Source of the DNA: an uncultured Clostridium sp.
Lineage (GTDB): Bacteria > Bacillota > Clostridia > Peptostreptococcales > Peptostreptococcaceae
Reading direction: 5' to 3'
NCBI GenBank assembly: GCA_900550335.1
Contig: URRU01000019.1
Span: 1 to 17,276 of the forward strand
DNA length: 17,276 nt
Under the pieces are notes generated by a model, which saw nothing but the letters and a program-made list of their open reading frames with translations, did not search any database and was not told where the DNA came from. Numbering within the stretch: the stretch's first letter is position 1; every line of letters begins with the position of its first letter. A program made the translations under genes and the position numbers. Positions 1-7,570 of the stretch are shown here, piece by piece.

Positions 1-100
1 CTAACGGTAGTTTAAGCCATAGAGGGCTTATTTACAGAAAAAATTCTATATACCCATTTAAAAAAGAAAAAATAAAACGTATATCAAATATTAACATTAG

Positions 101-131
101 AAAAAGCCTAGCAAAATTTGCTAGGCTTTTT
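101..131. terminator. Bidirectional intrinsic terminator
   Basis: A symmetric hairpin with arms AGCCTAGCAAA and TTTGCTAGGCT is flanked by AAAAA on one side and TTTTT on the other, so it can work on both strands. On the minus strand it lies about 30 nt past the PBP stop codon and is the obvious terminator of that gene. Positions 1-100 show no gene that I can support. Confidence 0.85.
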
Positions 132-161
132 AATTTATGTTTTTAACTTTGAAAATATGTA

Positions 162-2876
162 TTACTGTTCATCTTGTCCAGTATCTCCACCATTATCTGG
201 AGGAGGTGTATTTCCATCATTATCTCCATTGTTACTTTCTGGTGGCTGATTATTTCCGCCAGAGTTATTATTGTTATTACTATTGTTATTGTTGTTACTA
301 TTTCCGCTATTTCCAGAATTTCCGCCAGAGTTTCCAGATGAATTGTTCTGGTTTTCGGCAGCTGTACTTTCATTATCTTTCTTTTCTTCAGATGGAGCAG
401 TAGTAACTCTTGATGCAGATGTACCATCTATAAATGCTGCATTAGAGCCGTAAGATGATGTTCCACCATCCTGAAGATTTATCTTAGTAAAGTATATACC
501 TTCTGGTTTATCGAAATCTTTTTTCTCTAAATTCTTATGTATTCTACTCATAATATTTTTCCAAAGTAGAGCAGAAGATGTACTTCCTCCACCTATATTT
601 CTAGTTTTAACTATTTTACCTTCAGCATCCCTTACACCGGCATCATCTGCTATGTAAGTAGCACCAACATAATAAGGTGTATATCCGACAAACCAAGCTT
701 CTTTAGAGCTATTTGTTGTACCAGTTTTACCTGCAGTAGGCATACCATTTGGAAGGGCAGCTTTTTTAGCTGTACCTTCAGTTATAACAGCTTTTAACAT
801 ATCAGTCATTACATAAGCAACCTGTGGGTCAACAACTCTTTTCTTTTCTGGGTCGCTATCAACTATTGACTGATTGTCAAATGATTCAATACTAGTAAAT
901 ATAGTAGGTTCTATATACTGACCGCCATTTGCTAATGCACCATAAGCGGTTGCCATTTCAAGAGGTGATACACCATAAGTTAAACCTCCAAGTGTAAGTG
1001 CAGGGAAACGTCTATCAGTATTGCTAGAATCTGAAGTTGCTTTATTATCTGCAAGTGAAGTTATACCAAAGTTTTTAAGATAGTCTATCATAACATCTAC
1101 ACAGTCTTCATAAGAATCACCAAGAAGCTCAGCAACCTTAACTGCAACTGTATTTGATGATTTTGCAAGACCTAATCTTAAACTCATAGAACCACCACCA
1201 GCAGTAGTAGTTTTTGGATTCCATTTTCTATTTTCTTCAAATCTATATCCACCTCTAGCATCACTAAAAGCAGTTGCCTGTGTAATAGACATAGTATCTA
1301 TAGCAGGAGTATAGATTGCAAGAGGTTTTATAGTAGAACCAGGCTGTCTAGGAGTAGTCGCTCTGTTTAGAGTTTTTCTACCAGATATATTTCTACCTCC
1401 GACAAGACCTTTTATCTGTCCAGTTTTATAGTCTATAATTACAGTAGCTGACTGAGGCTGAAGAACTCCATCAGGACCTAATTTATTTCCTGGGAAGTTA
1501 TTGCTATTTTTGTATTCAGCTTCGATGGCTTCCTGTATTTTAGGGTCTATAGTAGTGTTTACTATAAGACCACCATTATAGTACATGTTTTCAGCTTCTT
1601 CTCTAGTATTACCTTTTTCTATAAGAGCTGAAATAACTTCGCTTTCTATTAAATCTTCTACAGAATTTGATATACCCTGAGAATCTTCAGGTAATTTTAT
1701 AACTATTTCCTCAGCTAAAGCTTCTGTATATTCTTTCTGAGTTATGTAGCCTAGTTCTTTCATTTTTCCAAGTACAGTTTCCTGTCTTTCTTTTGCATCA
1801 GGGTTGTTTACTGCCTTTCTTATAACTATAGAACCACTTTTGGCCTGTTTATAAGTTCCCTCATTTATAAGACCCCATTCATATAGTTTATCTACCATTT
1901 TTAACTCAGTTTCAGTTGGCTCATCTAAATCATCGTCTTCAGTATTTACAAAAGTAAGTATACGATGGTTTAAATCTTCCTTAGTTTCAGAGCCATCTAA
2001 CTTAGCACTCTTATAAGCTGAATATTTTGATGGGTTTTTAGTTGAACCAGCAAGAAGAGCAGATTCAGCTAAAGTAAGATCTTTTGCAGATTTATCAAAA
2101 TATCCTCTAGCACCTGCTTCAGCACCAGATAGCCCTTTACCTACGAAGAAGTTATTTAGGTATAATTCAAGAATATCGTCTTTTTTAAGTTTCTTATCCA
2201 TTTCTACGGCATAGTAGATATCTTTGATTTTACGTGAAATTGTCTGTTCAGTACTTGTTAAAAGCATCTTTGATACCTGCATAGGTATAGTAGAACCACC
2301 CTGCCTTTTACCAAAGAACCTCATAACAACGGATCTAGCTAAACCTTTAGGGTCAAATCCACCATGTTGATAGAAACGCTCATCCTCTATAGCTACTATA
2401 GCTTTTCTCAAATATGGAGACATCTGAGATAGAGGTACGGGTGTTTTTTTATTTGAACTTGGTGCAGTGGACATCTTTTTACCGTTTGAATATAGAAGTG
2501 TAGTAGTTACATATGTTCTTTTGTTCAAATCGGCAAGTGTAACAGGCTTAACATCTCTAAGTGCAGAGAATGTAACACCTCCAACAGCTGCTATCCCAAC
2601 TACAAATAAAACTAGGCAAGTAACACCGAATACTTTTATTTTTGAAAGCTCTCTTTTCTTTCTACCTGAAGGAACTTTTCTTTTTCTTTTTACAGATGAA
2701 GAAGAATTCCTTACGCCGTTAGAAGAGCTACTTGAACCTCTGCTACTATTTGCAGAAGAACTACTGCTACTAGCTCTAGTAGAGGATGATCTTCTAACAG
2801 GTGATTGTGATGAAGAATTAGAAGAACTAGCTTTCCTTCTTCTTATTTTATTATCACTATTATTATCATTTTTCAT
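162..2876 (-). CDS. ponA: Class A penicillin-binding protein (PBP1a type), bifunctional transglycosylase/transpeptidase
   Basis: Membrane-anchored peptidoglycan synthase of 904 aa that polymerises lipid II and cross-links the stem peptides outside the membrane. Residues 1-75 are a Ser/Arg/Lys-rich cytoplasmic tail. One membrane segment lies at about 79-103. The GT51 glycosyltransferase domain follows, with the EDERFYQHGG motif (catalytic Glu164) and QGGSTIPMQ (192-200). The transpeptidase domain shows SxxK (Ser514-Lys517), SxN (Ser573-Asn575) and KTGT (717-720). The last ~60 residues are an Asn/Gly/Ser/Pro-rich tail. The linker between domains contains two related GLINEGTYKQA / GYITQKEYTEA segments (335-346, 376-387), where one copy is usual. 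The start is fixed by AAGGAGGT (complement of 2886-2893), 9 nt upstream. A TATAAT-like -10 lies on the minus strand at 2907-2912 with no good -35. All catalytic motifs are intact. Confidence 0.95.
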   Translation of the reverse strand: MKNDNNSDNKIRRRKASSSNSSSQSPVRRSSSTRASSSSSSANSSRGSSSSSNGVRNSSSSVKRKRKVPSGRKKRELSKIKVFGVTCLVLFVVGIAAVGGVTFSALRDVKPVTLADLNKRTYVTTTLLYSNGKKMSTAPSSNKKTPVPLSQMSPYLRKAIVAIEDERFYQHGGFDPKGLARSVVMRFFGKRQGGSTIPMQVSKMLLTSTEQTISRKIKDIYYAVEMDKKLKKDDILELYLNNFFVGKGLSGAEAGARGYFDKSAKDLTLAESALLAGSTKNPSKYSAYKSAKLDGSETKEDLNHRILTFVNTEDDDLDEPTETELKMVDKLYEWGLINEGTYKQAKSGSIVIRKAVNNPDAKERQETVLGKMKELGYITQKEYTEALAEEIVIKLPEDSQGISNSVEDLIESEVISALIEKGNTREEAENMYYNGGLIVNTTIDPKIQEAIEAEYKNSNNFPGNKLGPDGVLQPQSATVIIDYKTGQIKGLVGGRNISGRKTLNRATTPRQPGSTIKPLAIYTPAIDTMSITQATAFSDARGGYRFEENRKWNPKTTTAGGGSMSLRLGLAKSSNTVAVKVAELLGDSYEDCVDVMIDYLKNFGITSLADNKATSDSSNTDRRFPALTLGGLTYGVSPLEMATAYGALANGGQYIEPTIFTSIESFDNQSIVDSDPEKKRVVDPQVAYVMTDMLKAVITEGTAKKAALPNGMPTAGKTGTTNSSKEAWFVGYTPYYVGATYIADDAGVRDAEGKIVKTRNIGGGSTSSALLWKNIMSRIHKNLEKKDFDKPEGIYFTKINLQDGGTSSYGSNAAFIDGTSASRVTTAPSEEKKDNESTAAENQNNSSGNSGGNSGNSGNSNNNNNSNNNNNSGGNNQPPESNNGDNDGNTPPPDNGGDTGQDEQ
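177..344 (-). repeat. Asn/Gly/Ser low-complexity tail of the PBP with trinucleotide repeats
   Basis: The 3' end of the PBP gene encodes a run of Asn, Gly and Ser followed by Pro/Asp/Gly. At 267-296 the coding strand is almost only AAT/AAC triplets (residues 861-870, NNNNNSNNNN). In-frame triplet repeats such as these can change length by slippage without a frameshift. Low-complexity C-termini are common in clostridial class A PBPs, but their function is unclear. Confidence 0.7.
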
Positions 2877-2970
2877 AAGTAGTTTACCTCCTTACTCTAG
2901 GACAATATTATAACATAAATACAAAATGTTTGGTATTATTAGATAAAAACAAATAAAGAGCGTGTAAGTC

Positions 2971-2999
2971 TTGAAATTAAAGGGAAAAAAATATATGAT
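2971..2999 (+). promoter_or_regulatory. Sigma-A-type promoter of the ABC-F gene
   Basis: TTGAAA (2971-2976), a 17-nt spacer and TATGAT (2994-2999), about 85 nt upstream of the ABC-F start. It lies in the divergent gap between the PBP and ABC-F genes and is the best match to a vegetative promoter there. Confidence 0.65.
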
Positions 3000-3084
3000 A
3001 ATGTAAGTTGGCAAATTTTGCTTACAATTATATGTGAATATAAAAATTGATATAAAAACAAAAGATTTATTTGGAGGAGGAAAA

Positions 3085-4635
3085 ATGTTAGTAGTAGAAA
3101 ATGTTAGCCATGGATTTGGTGCTAGGGTAATACTTGAAAATGTATCATTCAGAATAAGAAAAGGGGAGCATATAGCATTAGTAGGTGCTAATGGAGAAGG
3201 AAAGTCGAGCTTCCTTAATATAATAACTAAAAAATTAATGCCTGATGCAGGTAATATAAAATGGTCTTCAAGGGTTACTGTTGGTTACCTAGATCAGCAC
3301 ACAGTACTTGGAAAAGGTAAAACAATAAGAGAAGTTCTAAGAGAAGCATTCCAGCATATGTTTGACTTAGAGCAAGAAATGTTACAGATGTATGAAAAAA
3401 TGGGAGATGCATCTGATGAGGAAATGGCAGCCCTTATGGAAGATACTGCTGAAATACAGACTATACTTGAACACAGTGGATTCTATACAATAGATGCAAA
3501 AATACAGGAGGTTGCAAATGGACTAGGACTTGGAGAAATAGGACTAGATAGAGATGTAACTGACCTTAGTGGTGGGCAGAGAACAAAAGTACTTTTAACT
3601 AAGTTACTTCTTGAAAACCCAACAATATTAATACTAGACGAGCCTACAAACTACTTAGATGAAGAACATATAGTATGGCTTACTAGATATCTACAGGAAT
3701 ATGAAAATGCATTCGTACTAGTTTCTCACGACATAAGCTTCATAAATGATACTTGTAACGTTGTTTACCACCTTGAAAATGGTGAATTAAACAGATACAA
3801 AGGAAACTATGATGAATTTGAAAGATTAAATGAAATCAAGAAAAGACAGGAAGAACAGGCTTACGAAAAACAGGTTAAAGAAAGAGAAAAACTTGAAGAC
3901 TTCATAGCTAGAAACAAGGCTAGAGTTGCAACAAGAGGTATGGCAAACTCAAGACAGAAACAGCTTGATAAGATGGAAATACTTGAAAGACCAAAGGAAA
4001 AAATAAAACCTACTTTCAACTTTAGAAATGCTAGAGCTGCAGGAAAGATAATATTTGAAACTAAAGATCTTGTACTAGGATATAATGAGCCACTTACAAA
4101 ACCACTTAACTTCCAGCTTGAAAGAGGTAAAAAAATAGCATTAAAAGGTATGAATGGTATAGGTAAATCTACACTATTAAAAACTCTTTTAGGTATGATA
4201 AAACCTTATGATGGAGAAGTTAAACTAGGTGACTATCTAGAGGTAGGTTACTTTGAACAGGAAAGTTCAACAGAAAATAACAATACCGCTATGGACGAAA
4301 TATGGCAGGAATATCCAGGTCTTACAAACTATGAAGTAAGACAGGCTCTTGCAAAATGTGGATTAACTAATGAGCATATAACTAGCTTAGTTAGAGTACT
4401 TAGTGGGGGAGAAGCAGCGAAAGTTAGACTATGTAAAATAATGCTAAAAGATATCAACTTCCTAGTACTTGACGAACCTACTAACCACCTTGATGTGGAT
4501 GCTAAGGAAGAGCTTAAAAAAGCAATAAAAGAATTCAAGGGAACAGTACTTTTAGTATCTCATGAACCAGAATTCTACATGGACTTTGTAGATGATGTAT
4601 GGAATATAGAAGACTTTACTACAAAAATAGTTTAA
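3085..4635 (+). CDS. ABC-F family ATPase (YkpA/YbiT type), ribosome-associated
   Basis: A soluble protein of 516 aa with two ATP-binding cassettes and no membrane segment, the ABC-F layout. Members act on the ribosomal E site as translation factors or antibiotic-resistance proteins. First cassette: Walker A GANGEGKSS (34-42), signature LSGGQ (161-165), Walker B with catalytic Glu186 in LDEPTNYLD. A charged linker follows. Second cassette: Walker A at 355-363, signature LSGGE (439-443), Walker B Glu464 in LDEPTNHLD. The sequence pattern suggests the housekeeping YkpA/YbiT branch rather than an Lsa/Vga/Msr resistance branch, but this needs a tree. The ATG at 3085 is chosen over an in-frame GTG at 3034 because GGAGGAGG (3073-3080) lies directly upstream. 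Lit follows after 44 nt and is probably co-transcribed. Confidence 0.88.
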   Translation: MLVVENVSHGFGARVILENVSFRIRKGEHIALVGANGEGKSSFLNIITKKLMPDAGNIKWSSRVTVGYLDQHTVLGKGKTIREVLREAFQHMFDLEQEMLQMYEKMGDASDEEMAALMEDTAEIQTILEHSGFYTIDAKIQEVANGLGLGEIGLDRDVTDLSGGQRTKVLLTKLLLENPTILILDEPTNYLDEEHIVWLTRYLQEYENAFVLVSHDISFINDTCNVVYHLENGELNRYKGNYDEFERLNEIKKRQEEQAYEKQVKEREKLEDFIARNKARVATRGMANSRQKQLDKMEILERPKEKIKPTFNFRNARAAGKIIFETKDLVLGYNEPLTKPLNFQLERGKKIALKGMNGIGKSTLLKTLLGMIKPYDGEVKLGDYLEVGYFEQESSTENNNTAMDEIWQEYPGLTNYEVRQALAKCGLTNEHITSLVRVLSGGEAAKVRLCKIMLKDINFLVLDEPTNHLDVDAKEELKKAIKEFKGTVLLVSHEPEFYMDFVDDVWNIEDFTTKIV

Positions 4636-4679
4636 TAAAAAAATAGAGATTAAAAACTAACTAAAACCTGGGTGATAAT

Positions 4680-5318
4680 ATGAAAAAGGTATTTATGAAT
4701 ATATGCTCTTTTTTAGTTACTATAGCTATAATTTCTATGGCTGCTGTAACTGCATTGAATTTTAGAGAAATATATTATATTGATGTATATAGACTAGATA
4801 TTCCGGAAATTTCTGGATATACTGAACAAGAAATAATTGAAAACTACAATTATTTAATAGACTATAATACTAGTTTTGATGATAAAGAATTTAAATTGCC
4901 AAGTATGAAATTCTCGAGAGAAGGTAAGATACATTTTGAAGAAGTTAGAAATATATTTCACTCATTATACTACATAATGGGAATCGGGTTGTTAGCATTT
5001 ATAGCTATTATTTATGAAGCATTTAAGGGAAGAACAAAACCTCTTAAAAATGTACTAAAGATGTTAATAATTCTTCCAGTTATTGTTGCAATACCGATGA
5101 TGGTGGCTTTTGACAAGGTATTTGTACTTTTCCATAAGATAATGTTTAGAAATGACTACTGGATATTTGACCCAGTACTTGATCCAGTAATAAATATACT
5201 TCCAGAAGAATTTTTCTATCACGAGGCATTACTTATCGTCAGTCTAACTGTGATTATGTGGATAGCATTGCTTATAGCATATAGAATTTTTTCAGATAGA
5301 GTGGAAAAACAGAGCTAA
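4680..5318 (+). CDS. lit: Lit-type lipoprotein intramolecular transacylase (DUF1461/TIGR01906 membrane protein)
   Basis: 212 aa with four predicted membrane segments (about 5-27, 96-114, 125-146, 183-202) and an extracytoplasmic loop between the first and second. It matches the DUF1461 pattern: a conserved His in the loop before TM2 (FSREGKIHFEEVR, His85) and the block NDYWIFDPVLDPVINILP near 158-175 followed by EEFF. Characterised Lit enzymes of Firmicutes move an acyl chain within the lipoprotein N-terminus to give lyso-lipoproteins, which changes TLR2 recognition and copper tolerance. Family membership is from sequence pattern; activity here is inferred. It follows the ABC-F gene by 44 nt and ends at a strong terminator, so the two probably form a short operon. 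Confidence 0.8.
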   Translation: MKKVFMNICSFLVTIAIISMAAVTALNFREIYYIDVYRLDIPEISGYTEQEIIENYNYLIDYNTSFDDKEFKLPSMKFSREGKIHFEEVRNIFHSLYYIMGIGLLAFIAIIYEAFKGRTKPLKNVLKMLIILPVIVAIPMMVAFDKVFVLFHKIMFRNDYWIFDPVLDPVINILPEEFFYHEALLIVSLTVIMWIALLIAYRIFSDRVEKQS

Positions 5319-5354
5319 ATTTAGTAAAAATATAAAAATTGTTGATAAAAAATG

Positions 5355-5390
5355 GGACTGTTGTATAAACTACAACAGTCCTTTTATTAT
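5355..5390. terminator. Bidirectional intrinsic terminator between lit and the Cys-rich gene
   Basis: A perfect 11-bp stem, GGACTGTTGTA (5355-5365) and TACAACAGTCC (5371-5381), has a TAAAC loop. A T-rich tail follows on the plus strand and an A-run precedes it (T-run on the minus strand). It ends the ABC-F/lit unit and can also stop the convergent small gene. Confidence 0.9.
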
Positions 5391-5410
5391 GTATTTACAA
5401 AAATAAAAAT

Positions 5411-5671
5411 TTATTTCTTTCTAGCAAGTTCAGATATTTCGCTAAATTTTTTCATTATATAATCAAAGTTCTTTTTATTATGTGGCAACATACAGTTACT
5501 ACAGTCTTTTATTCCTTTTCCTGTGTATTTAAAATTTCCACCGCAGTTTTCTCCAAGTGCATAAAGTGGACAGTAGCAGAAAAGACAGTTAAACTCATCA
5601 GGTTTGTCTGTTTTATGGCATGGGAAAAATTCACAATTCTTGTGGCAGAAAAACTTATAATTTTCGCTCAT
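5411..5671 (-). CDS. Small Cys-rich (zf-like) protein
   Basis: 86 aa with nine cysteines (positions 9, 13, 18, 29, 32, 34, 43, 57, 60) and several His. It resembles the 'cysteine-rich small domain' family (PF04071, zf-like), presumed to bind metal, with unknown biochemical role. There is no signal peptide, so it is probably cytosolic. The start is supported by AGGAGG seven nt upstream on the minus strand. A TATAAT lies on the minus strand at 5706-5711, so it is probably monocistronic. It is the last core gene before the accessory region. Confidence 0.75.
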   Translation of the reverse strand: MSENYKFFCHKNCEFFPCHKTDKPDEFNCLFCYCPLYALGENCGGNFKYTGKGIKDCSNCMLPHNKKNFDYIMKKFSEISELARKK

Positions 5672-5753
5672 AATATCCTCCTAATTAATTTATAAGATAA
5701 TAATTATTATAAATTTAAAGTTTAATAATATACAATGCTATTTTATAAATTTG

Positions 5754-5783
5754 TTGACATTTTATGCTATCATAATATATACT
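5754..5783 (+). promoter_or_regulatory. Promoter of the lnu leader region
   Basis: A consensus TTGACA (5754-5759), an 18-nt spacer and TATACT (5778-5783). It drives the leader peptide and attenuator-like structures at 5820-6048. Before the transposon inserted at 6074, the next gene downstream was the lincosamide nucleotidyltransferase now at 10201. Confidence 0.75.
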
Positions 5784-5819
5784 TATTGTGATTTTAGTTT
5801 GAAGGGAGGCTTGCGTGTT

Positions 5820-5837
5820 ATGAGAACTGTACGCTAA
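5820..5837 (+). CDS. Leader peptide MRTVR upstream of the lnu attenuator
   Basis: A five-codon ORF (Met-Arg-Thr-Val-Arg-stop) lies 10 nt after a GGGAGG ribosome-binding site (5804-5809) and about 35 nt downstream of a good promoter. Its last two codons (GTACGC, 5829-5834) are the 5' arm of a long helix with 5890-5895, so ribosome occupancy would change folding. An in-frame TTG at 5811 is too close to the binding site to be the start. That it senses an antibiotic is inference. Confidence 0.5.
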   Translation: MRTVR

Positions 5838-5895
5838 TAAACAACAAAAAGTTGCTTTTCCACTCTACGTAGTAGGGATTTTTTGTCGTGCGTAC
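5829..5895 (+). promoter_or_regulatory. Structured leader RNA / candidate attenuator 1 of lnu
   Basis: GTACGC (5829-5834) pairs with GCGTAC (5890-5895), and ACAACAAAAA (5841-5850) pairs with TTTTTGTCGT (5880-5889) with one mismatch. Together they form a helix of about 15 pairs with the TAATAA around the stop codon bulged out. An alternative weak hairpin at 5860-5876 precedes a run of six T (5879-5884). The two folds exclude each other, as expected for an attenuator. The mechanism is inferred. Confidence 0.5.
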
Positions 5896-6008
5896 ATATA
5901 TTACACGGAAGTCAGATATTATATGAGAATTGATTTTTAGATACTATATTTGTATATTATGATATGGATTTAGTATATTATCATATATTTTAACGTGTTT
6001 TTTATGAT

Positions 6009-6048
6009 GCAGGTAAATACCCTTTGTGGAGTATTTACCTGCTTTTTT
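6009..6048 (+). terminator. Strong intrinsic terminator / attenuator 2 of lnu leader
   Basis: A perfect 12-bp stem, GCAGGTAAATAC (6009-6020) and GTATTTACCTGC (6031-6042), has a 10-nt loop and is followed by TTTTTT. No gene lies between the promoter at 5754 and this hairpin except the five-codon leader, so it looks like a conditional terminator for a downstream gene. In the uninterrupted sequence that gene is lnu. Confidence 0.85.
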
Positions 6049-6065
6049 GTTGTTAAAAATTATAA

Positions 6066-6073
6066 TAAAAAAT
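6066..6073. repeat. Left 8-bp target-site duplication (TAAAAAAT)
   Basis: TAAAAAAT directly precedes the left inverted repeat and is repeated exactly at 10137-10144, directly after the right inverted repeat. An 8-bp duplication is typical of the IS1595 family. The AT-rich motif alone would be weak evidence, but its exact position at both element ends is strong. Confidence 0.9.
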
Positions 6074-6097
6074 GGCTATGTTAGCTAACTTTGTGAT
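6074..6097 (+). repeat. Left terminal inverted repeat of the transposon
   Basis: It starts GGCTATGTTAGCT and pairs with the reverse complement of 10113-10136. The first 13 bases are identical, followed by CTT and GTGAT blocks with three mismatches in all over 24 bp. Confidence 0.9.
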
Positions 6098-6173
6098 TAA
6101 TTATATACAAAATAGGTTATAATATAGACATAAACTACGCTTCAGCTAATTCACAGAAAGGATATCTAATATT

Positions 6174-7220
6174 ATGTCAAAAAAGGATATAAAAGCTATA
6201 ATAAAAGATTTAAAAAAGAATGAGCTTACAGAATTAATTTCAGTAGCACAAGAAGTATTAAGTACTATATTTAATTCTTCTGAAATTAGAGATAATGTTA
6301 AAGAAGGTAGATTTTCCAAGGGATATGAATGTCCAAAATGTCAATGTAAAGATGTAAATAAAAATGGGAAATCTAACGGAAGACAAAGATATATCTGTAA
6401 ACGTTGTCGTACAAGTTTTGATGAGTTTACTATGTCTCCATTTTCTAATACAAAATTAGGCTTAGATAAATGGCTAAAATATTGTGAGTTAATGATATTA
6501 GGGCTTTCTATAAGAAAATGTGCTGAAGAAGTTGGTGTAGGTGTTAAAACCTCTTTTTACATGCGTCATAGAATACTTGATGTAATAAATCTATCATTAA
6601 AAAATGATAAAGTTGAAGGTATAGTTGAAGTAGATGAATGCTTTATTAAGGAGTCTTTTAAAGGTAATCATTCTAAAAGTACTACATTTGTAATGCCTAG
6701 AAACCCTAGAAAAAGAGGTAAATGTAAAAATGATAAGAATAAAAGAGGAATATCAAAAGAGCAAATTTGTATAGAGACAGCGATTGATAGAAAAGGAAAT
6801 ATCCTTATGGGTGCAGTTTGTAATGGTAGAATTACAACAAATCAAATAGTTAATTTCTTTGATAATAAAATATGCGAAGGGGATACTTTTTGCGTAGATT
6901 CACATAAATCATATGTGGGAATAAAGGACAAGTTGAATATAGAATTAAAGCAAGTTCCTAGGGGAAAATCAATGATAGACACTGTTTATCATTTACAGCA
7001 TATAAATGCTCTTCACAGTAGCTTTAAGAGATGGTTAATGACTTTTAATGGCGTATCTACAAAATATATCAATAATTATTTGGCTTGGTTTAAATTTCTA
7101 CAACTAAGTAAGAAGAATAAAAAGAATGACAGAATTAAAGATATGTTAGTGAATGTAGCTACTAAGGATACATGTATAACTAGAAACACTATTAGAAATA
7201 GATTTATTGAGTTAACTTAA
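6174..7220 (+). CDS. IS1595-family transposase
   Basis: 348 aa, full length for the family. It has an N-terminal zinc ribbon (CPKC at 53-56, CKRC at 75-78), a helix-turn-helix-like stretch around 97-135, and an ISXO2-like RNase-H-fold catalytic domain. Likely catalytic residues are Asp154 (VEVDECFIKE), Asp242 (FCVDSHKSY) and Asn278 in HLQHINALHSSFKRWL. In part of this family the third acidic residue is replaced by Asn or His, so this is not a sign of decay. AAAGGA (6157-6162) precedes the start by 11 nt. A TATAAT at 6118-6123 just inside the left end may be its promoter, without a clear -35. No frameshift or stop is seen. Confidence 0.93.
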   Translation: MSKKDIKAIIKDLKKNELTELISVAQEVLSTIFNSSEIRDNVKEGRFSKGYECPKCQCKDVNKNGKSNGRQRYICKRCRTSFDEFTMSPFSNTKLGLDKWLKYCELMILGLSIRKCAEEVGVGVKTSFYMRHRILDVINLSLKNDKVEGIVEVDECFIKESFKGNHSKSTTFVMPRNPRKRGKCKNDKNKRGISKEQICIETAIDRKGNILMGAVCNGRITTNQIVNFFDNKICEGDTFCVDSHKSYVGIKDKLNIELKQVPRGKSMIDTVYHLQHINALHSSFKRWLMTFNGVSTKYINNYLAWFKFLQLSKKNKKNDRIKDMLVNVATKDTCITRNTIRNRFIELT

Positions 7221-7261
7221 AATAAGAAACTTTACTCCAAATTAATTAAACTATTTTATAA

Positions 7262-7290
7262 TTGGAAAATAATAGAATGTTTTGTATAAT
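7262..7290 (+). promoter_or_regulatory. Internal promoter for the transposon cargo
   Basis: TTGGAA (7262-7267), a 17-nt spacer and a perfect TATAAT (7285-7290), placed just after the transposase stop. The expected start site is about 7297, so the RNA would begin with the hairpin at 7296-7327. It gives the passenger genes transcription independent of the insertion site. Confidence 0.75.
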
Positions 7291-7295
7291 ATAAT

Positions 7296-7327
7296 GAGGT
7301 TCGCAATTGTTATATATTGTGAACTTC
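7296..7327 (+). promoter_or_regulatory. 5'-terminal hairpin of the cargo transcript
   Basis: GAGGTTCGCAAT (7296-7307) and ATTGTGAACTTC (7316-7327) form a 12-bp stem with two G-U pairs and an 8-nt loop, at or within a base or two of the predicted transcription start. Such 5' stem-loops often stabilise mRNA. It has no T-run and is not a terminator. Confidence 0.6.
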
Positions 7328-7396
7328 GATATACTTTACAGTGAATATTATTTATGTTACTATTAAATTTAATAAAACAAGAAAGGAGTTAGATTT

Positions 7397-7468
7397 ATGA
7401 TAAATTTATATAGAATGATTAATAAATTAAAAATAATAGATACAACTCCTAAATATAATATTATATAA
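7397..7468 (+). CDS. Leader peptide 1 of the cargo operon (23 aa, contains Lys-Leu-Lys)
   Basis: A 23-codon ORF preceded by GAAAGGAGT (7381-7389) with a 7-nt spacer, a better binding site than many full genes have. It contains INKLKII (residues 8-14), a Lys-X-Lys, which is a +X+ sequence of the kind at which macrolide-bound ribosomes stall. Sixteen nt after its stop lies an intrinsic terminator. The position after the promoter and before a terminator argues for a regulatory leader. No homologue is recognised. Confidence 0.55.
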   Translation: MINLYRMINKLKIIDTTPKYNII

Positions 7469-7483
7469 CTATATTTAAGATAT

Positions 7484-7513
7484 ATCCACTGGTATACTAA
7501 AGTGGATTTTTTA
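7484..7513 (+). terminator. Attenuator terminator after leader peptide 1
   Basis: ATCCACT (7484-7490), a 10-nt loop and AGTGGAT (7501-7507), continuing into a run of six T ending at 7512. It lies inside the 5' UTR of the methyltransferase gene, so it can only be useful if read through conditionally. Confidence 0.75.
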
Positions 7514-7539
7514 TTAACTAAAATAAGGAGGTAGCTATA

Positions 7540-7569
7540 ATGCTTGCATATATCAGATTAAGAGGATAG
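7540..7569 (+). CDS. Leader peptide 2, MLAYIRLRG (macrolide-sensing type)
   Basis: A nine-codon ORF behind a near-perfect AAGGAGGT (7525-7532) with a 7-nt spacer. It ends Ile-Arg-Leu-Arg-Gly-stop. Arg-Leu-Arg is the motif at which macrolide-bound ribosomes arrest in ErmDL-type leaders (MRLR). The stop codon is separated by one nt from the 5' arm of the hairpin at 7571-7624. A ribosome stalled with the Leu codon (7558-7560) in the P site would cover the first bases of that arm. The +X+ rule is established for macrolides and ketolides; its use here is inferred. Confidence 0.75.
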   Translation: MLAYIRLRG

Positions 7570-7570
7570 C

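Noticed and set aside
14..36. AAGCC-ATAGAG-GGCTT hairpin and a possible gene tail at the window start
   Set aside because: The stem is only 5 bp with no T-run, and only a few codons precede the first stop, so neither a terminator nor a gene end can be supported.
137..453. Plus-strand open frames over the 3' end of the PBP gene
   Set aside because: They are antisense to the Asn/Gly/Ser repeat tail, have no ribosome-binding site and are low complexity; the minus-strand PBP explains the region.
2467..2913. 148-codon plus-strand open frame opposite the PBP N-terminus
   Set aside because: Leu/Glu-rich product arising from the Ser-rich coding region on the other strand; no binding site and no family resemblance.
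3003..3025. GTAAG...CTTAC hairpin in the ABC-F leader as an antibiotic-type attenuator
   Set aside because: Only 5 bp, no T-run and no leader ORF with a good binding site; the ABC-F looks like a housekeeping type.
3034..3084. GTG start extending the ABC-F protein by 17 residues
   Set aside because: No Shine-Dalgarno precedes the GTG, while GGAGGAGG lies just before the ATG at 3085, where family similarity also begins.
5923..5940. A second mini-ORF (MRIDF) between the two lnu leader hairpins
   Set aside because: The only binding-site-like sequence (GGAAG) is 11 nt away and weak; kept out as unsupported.
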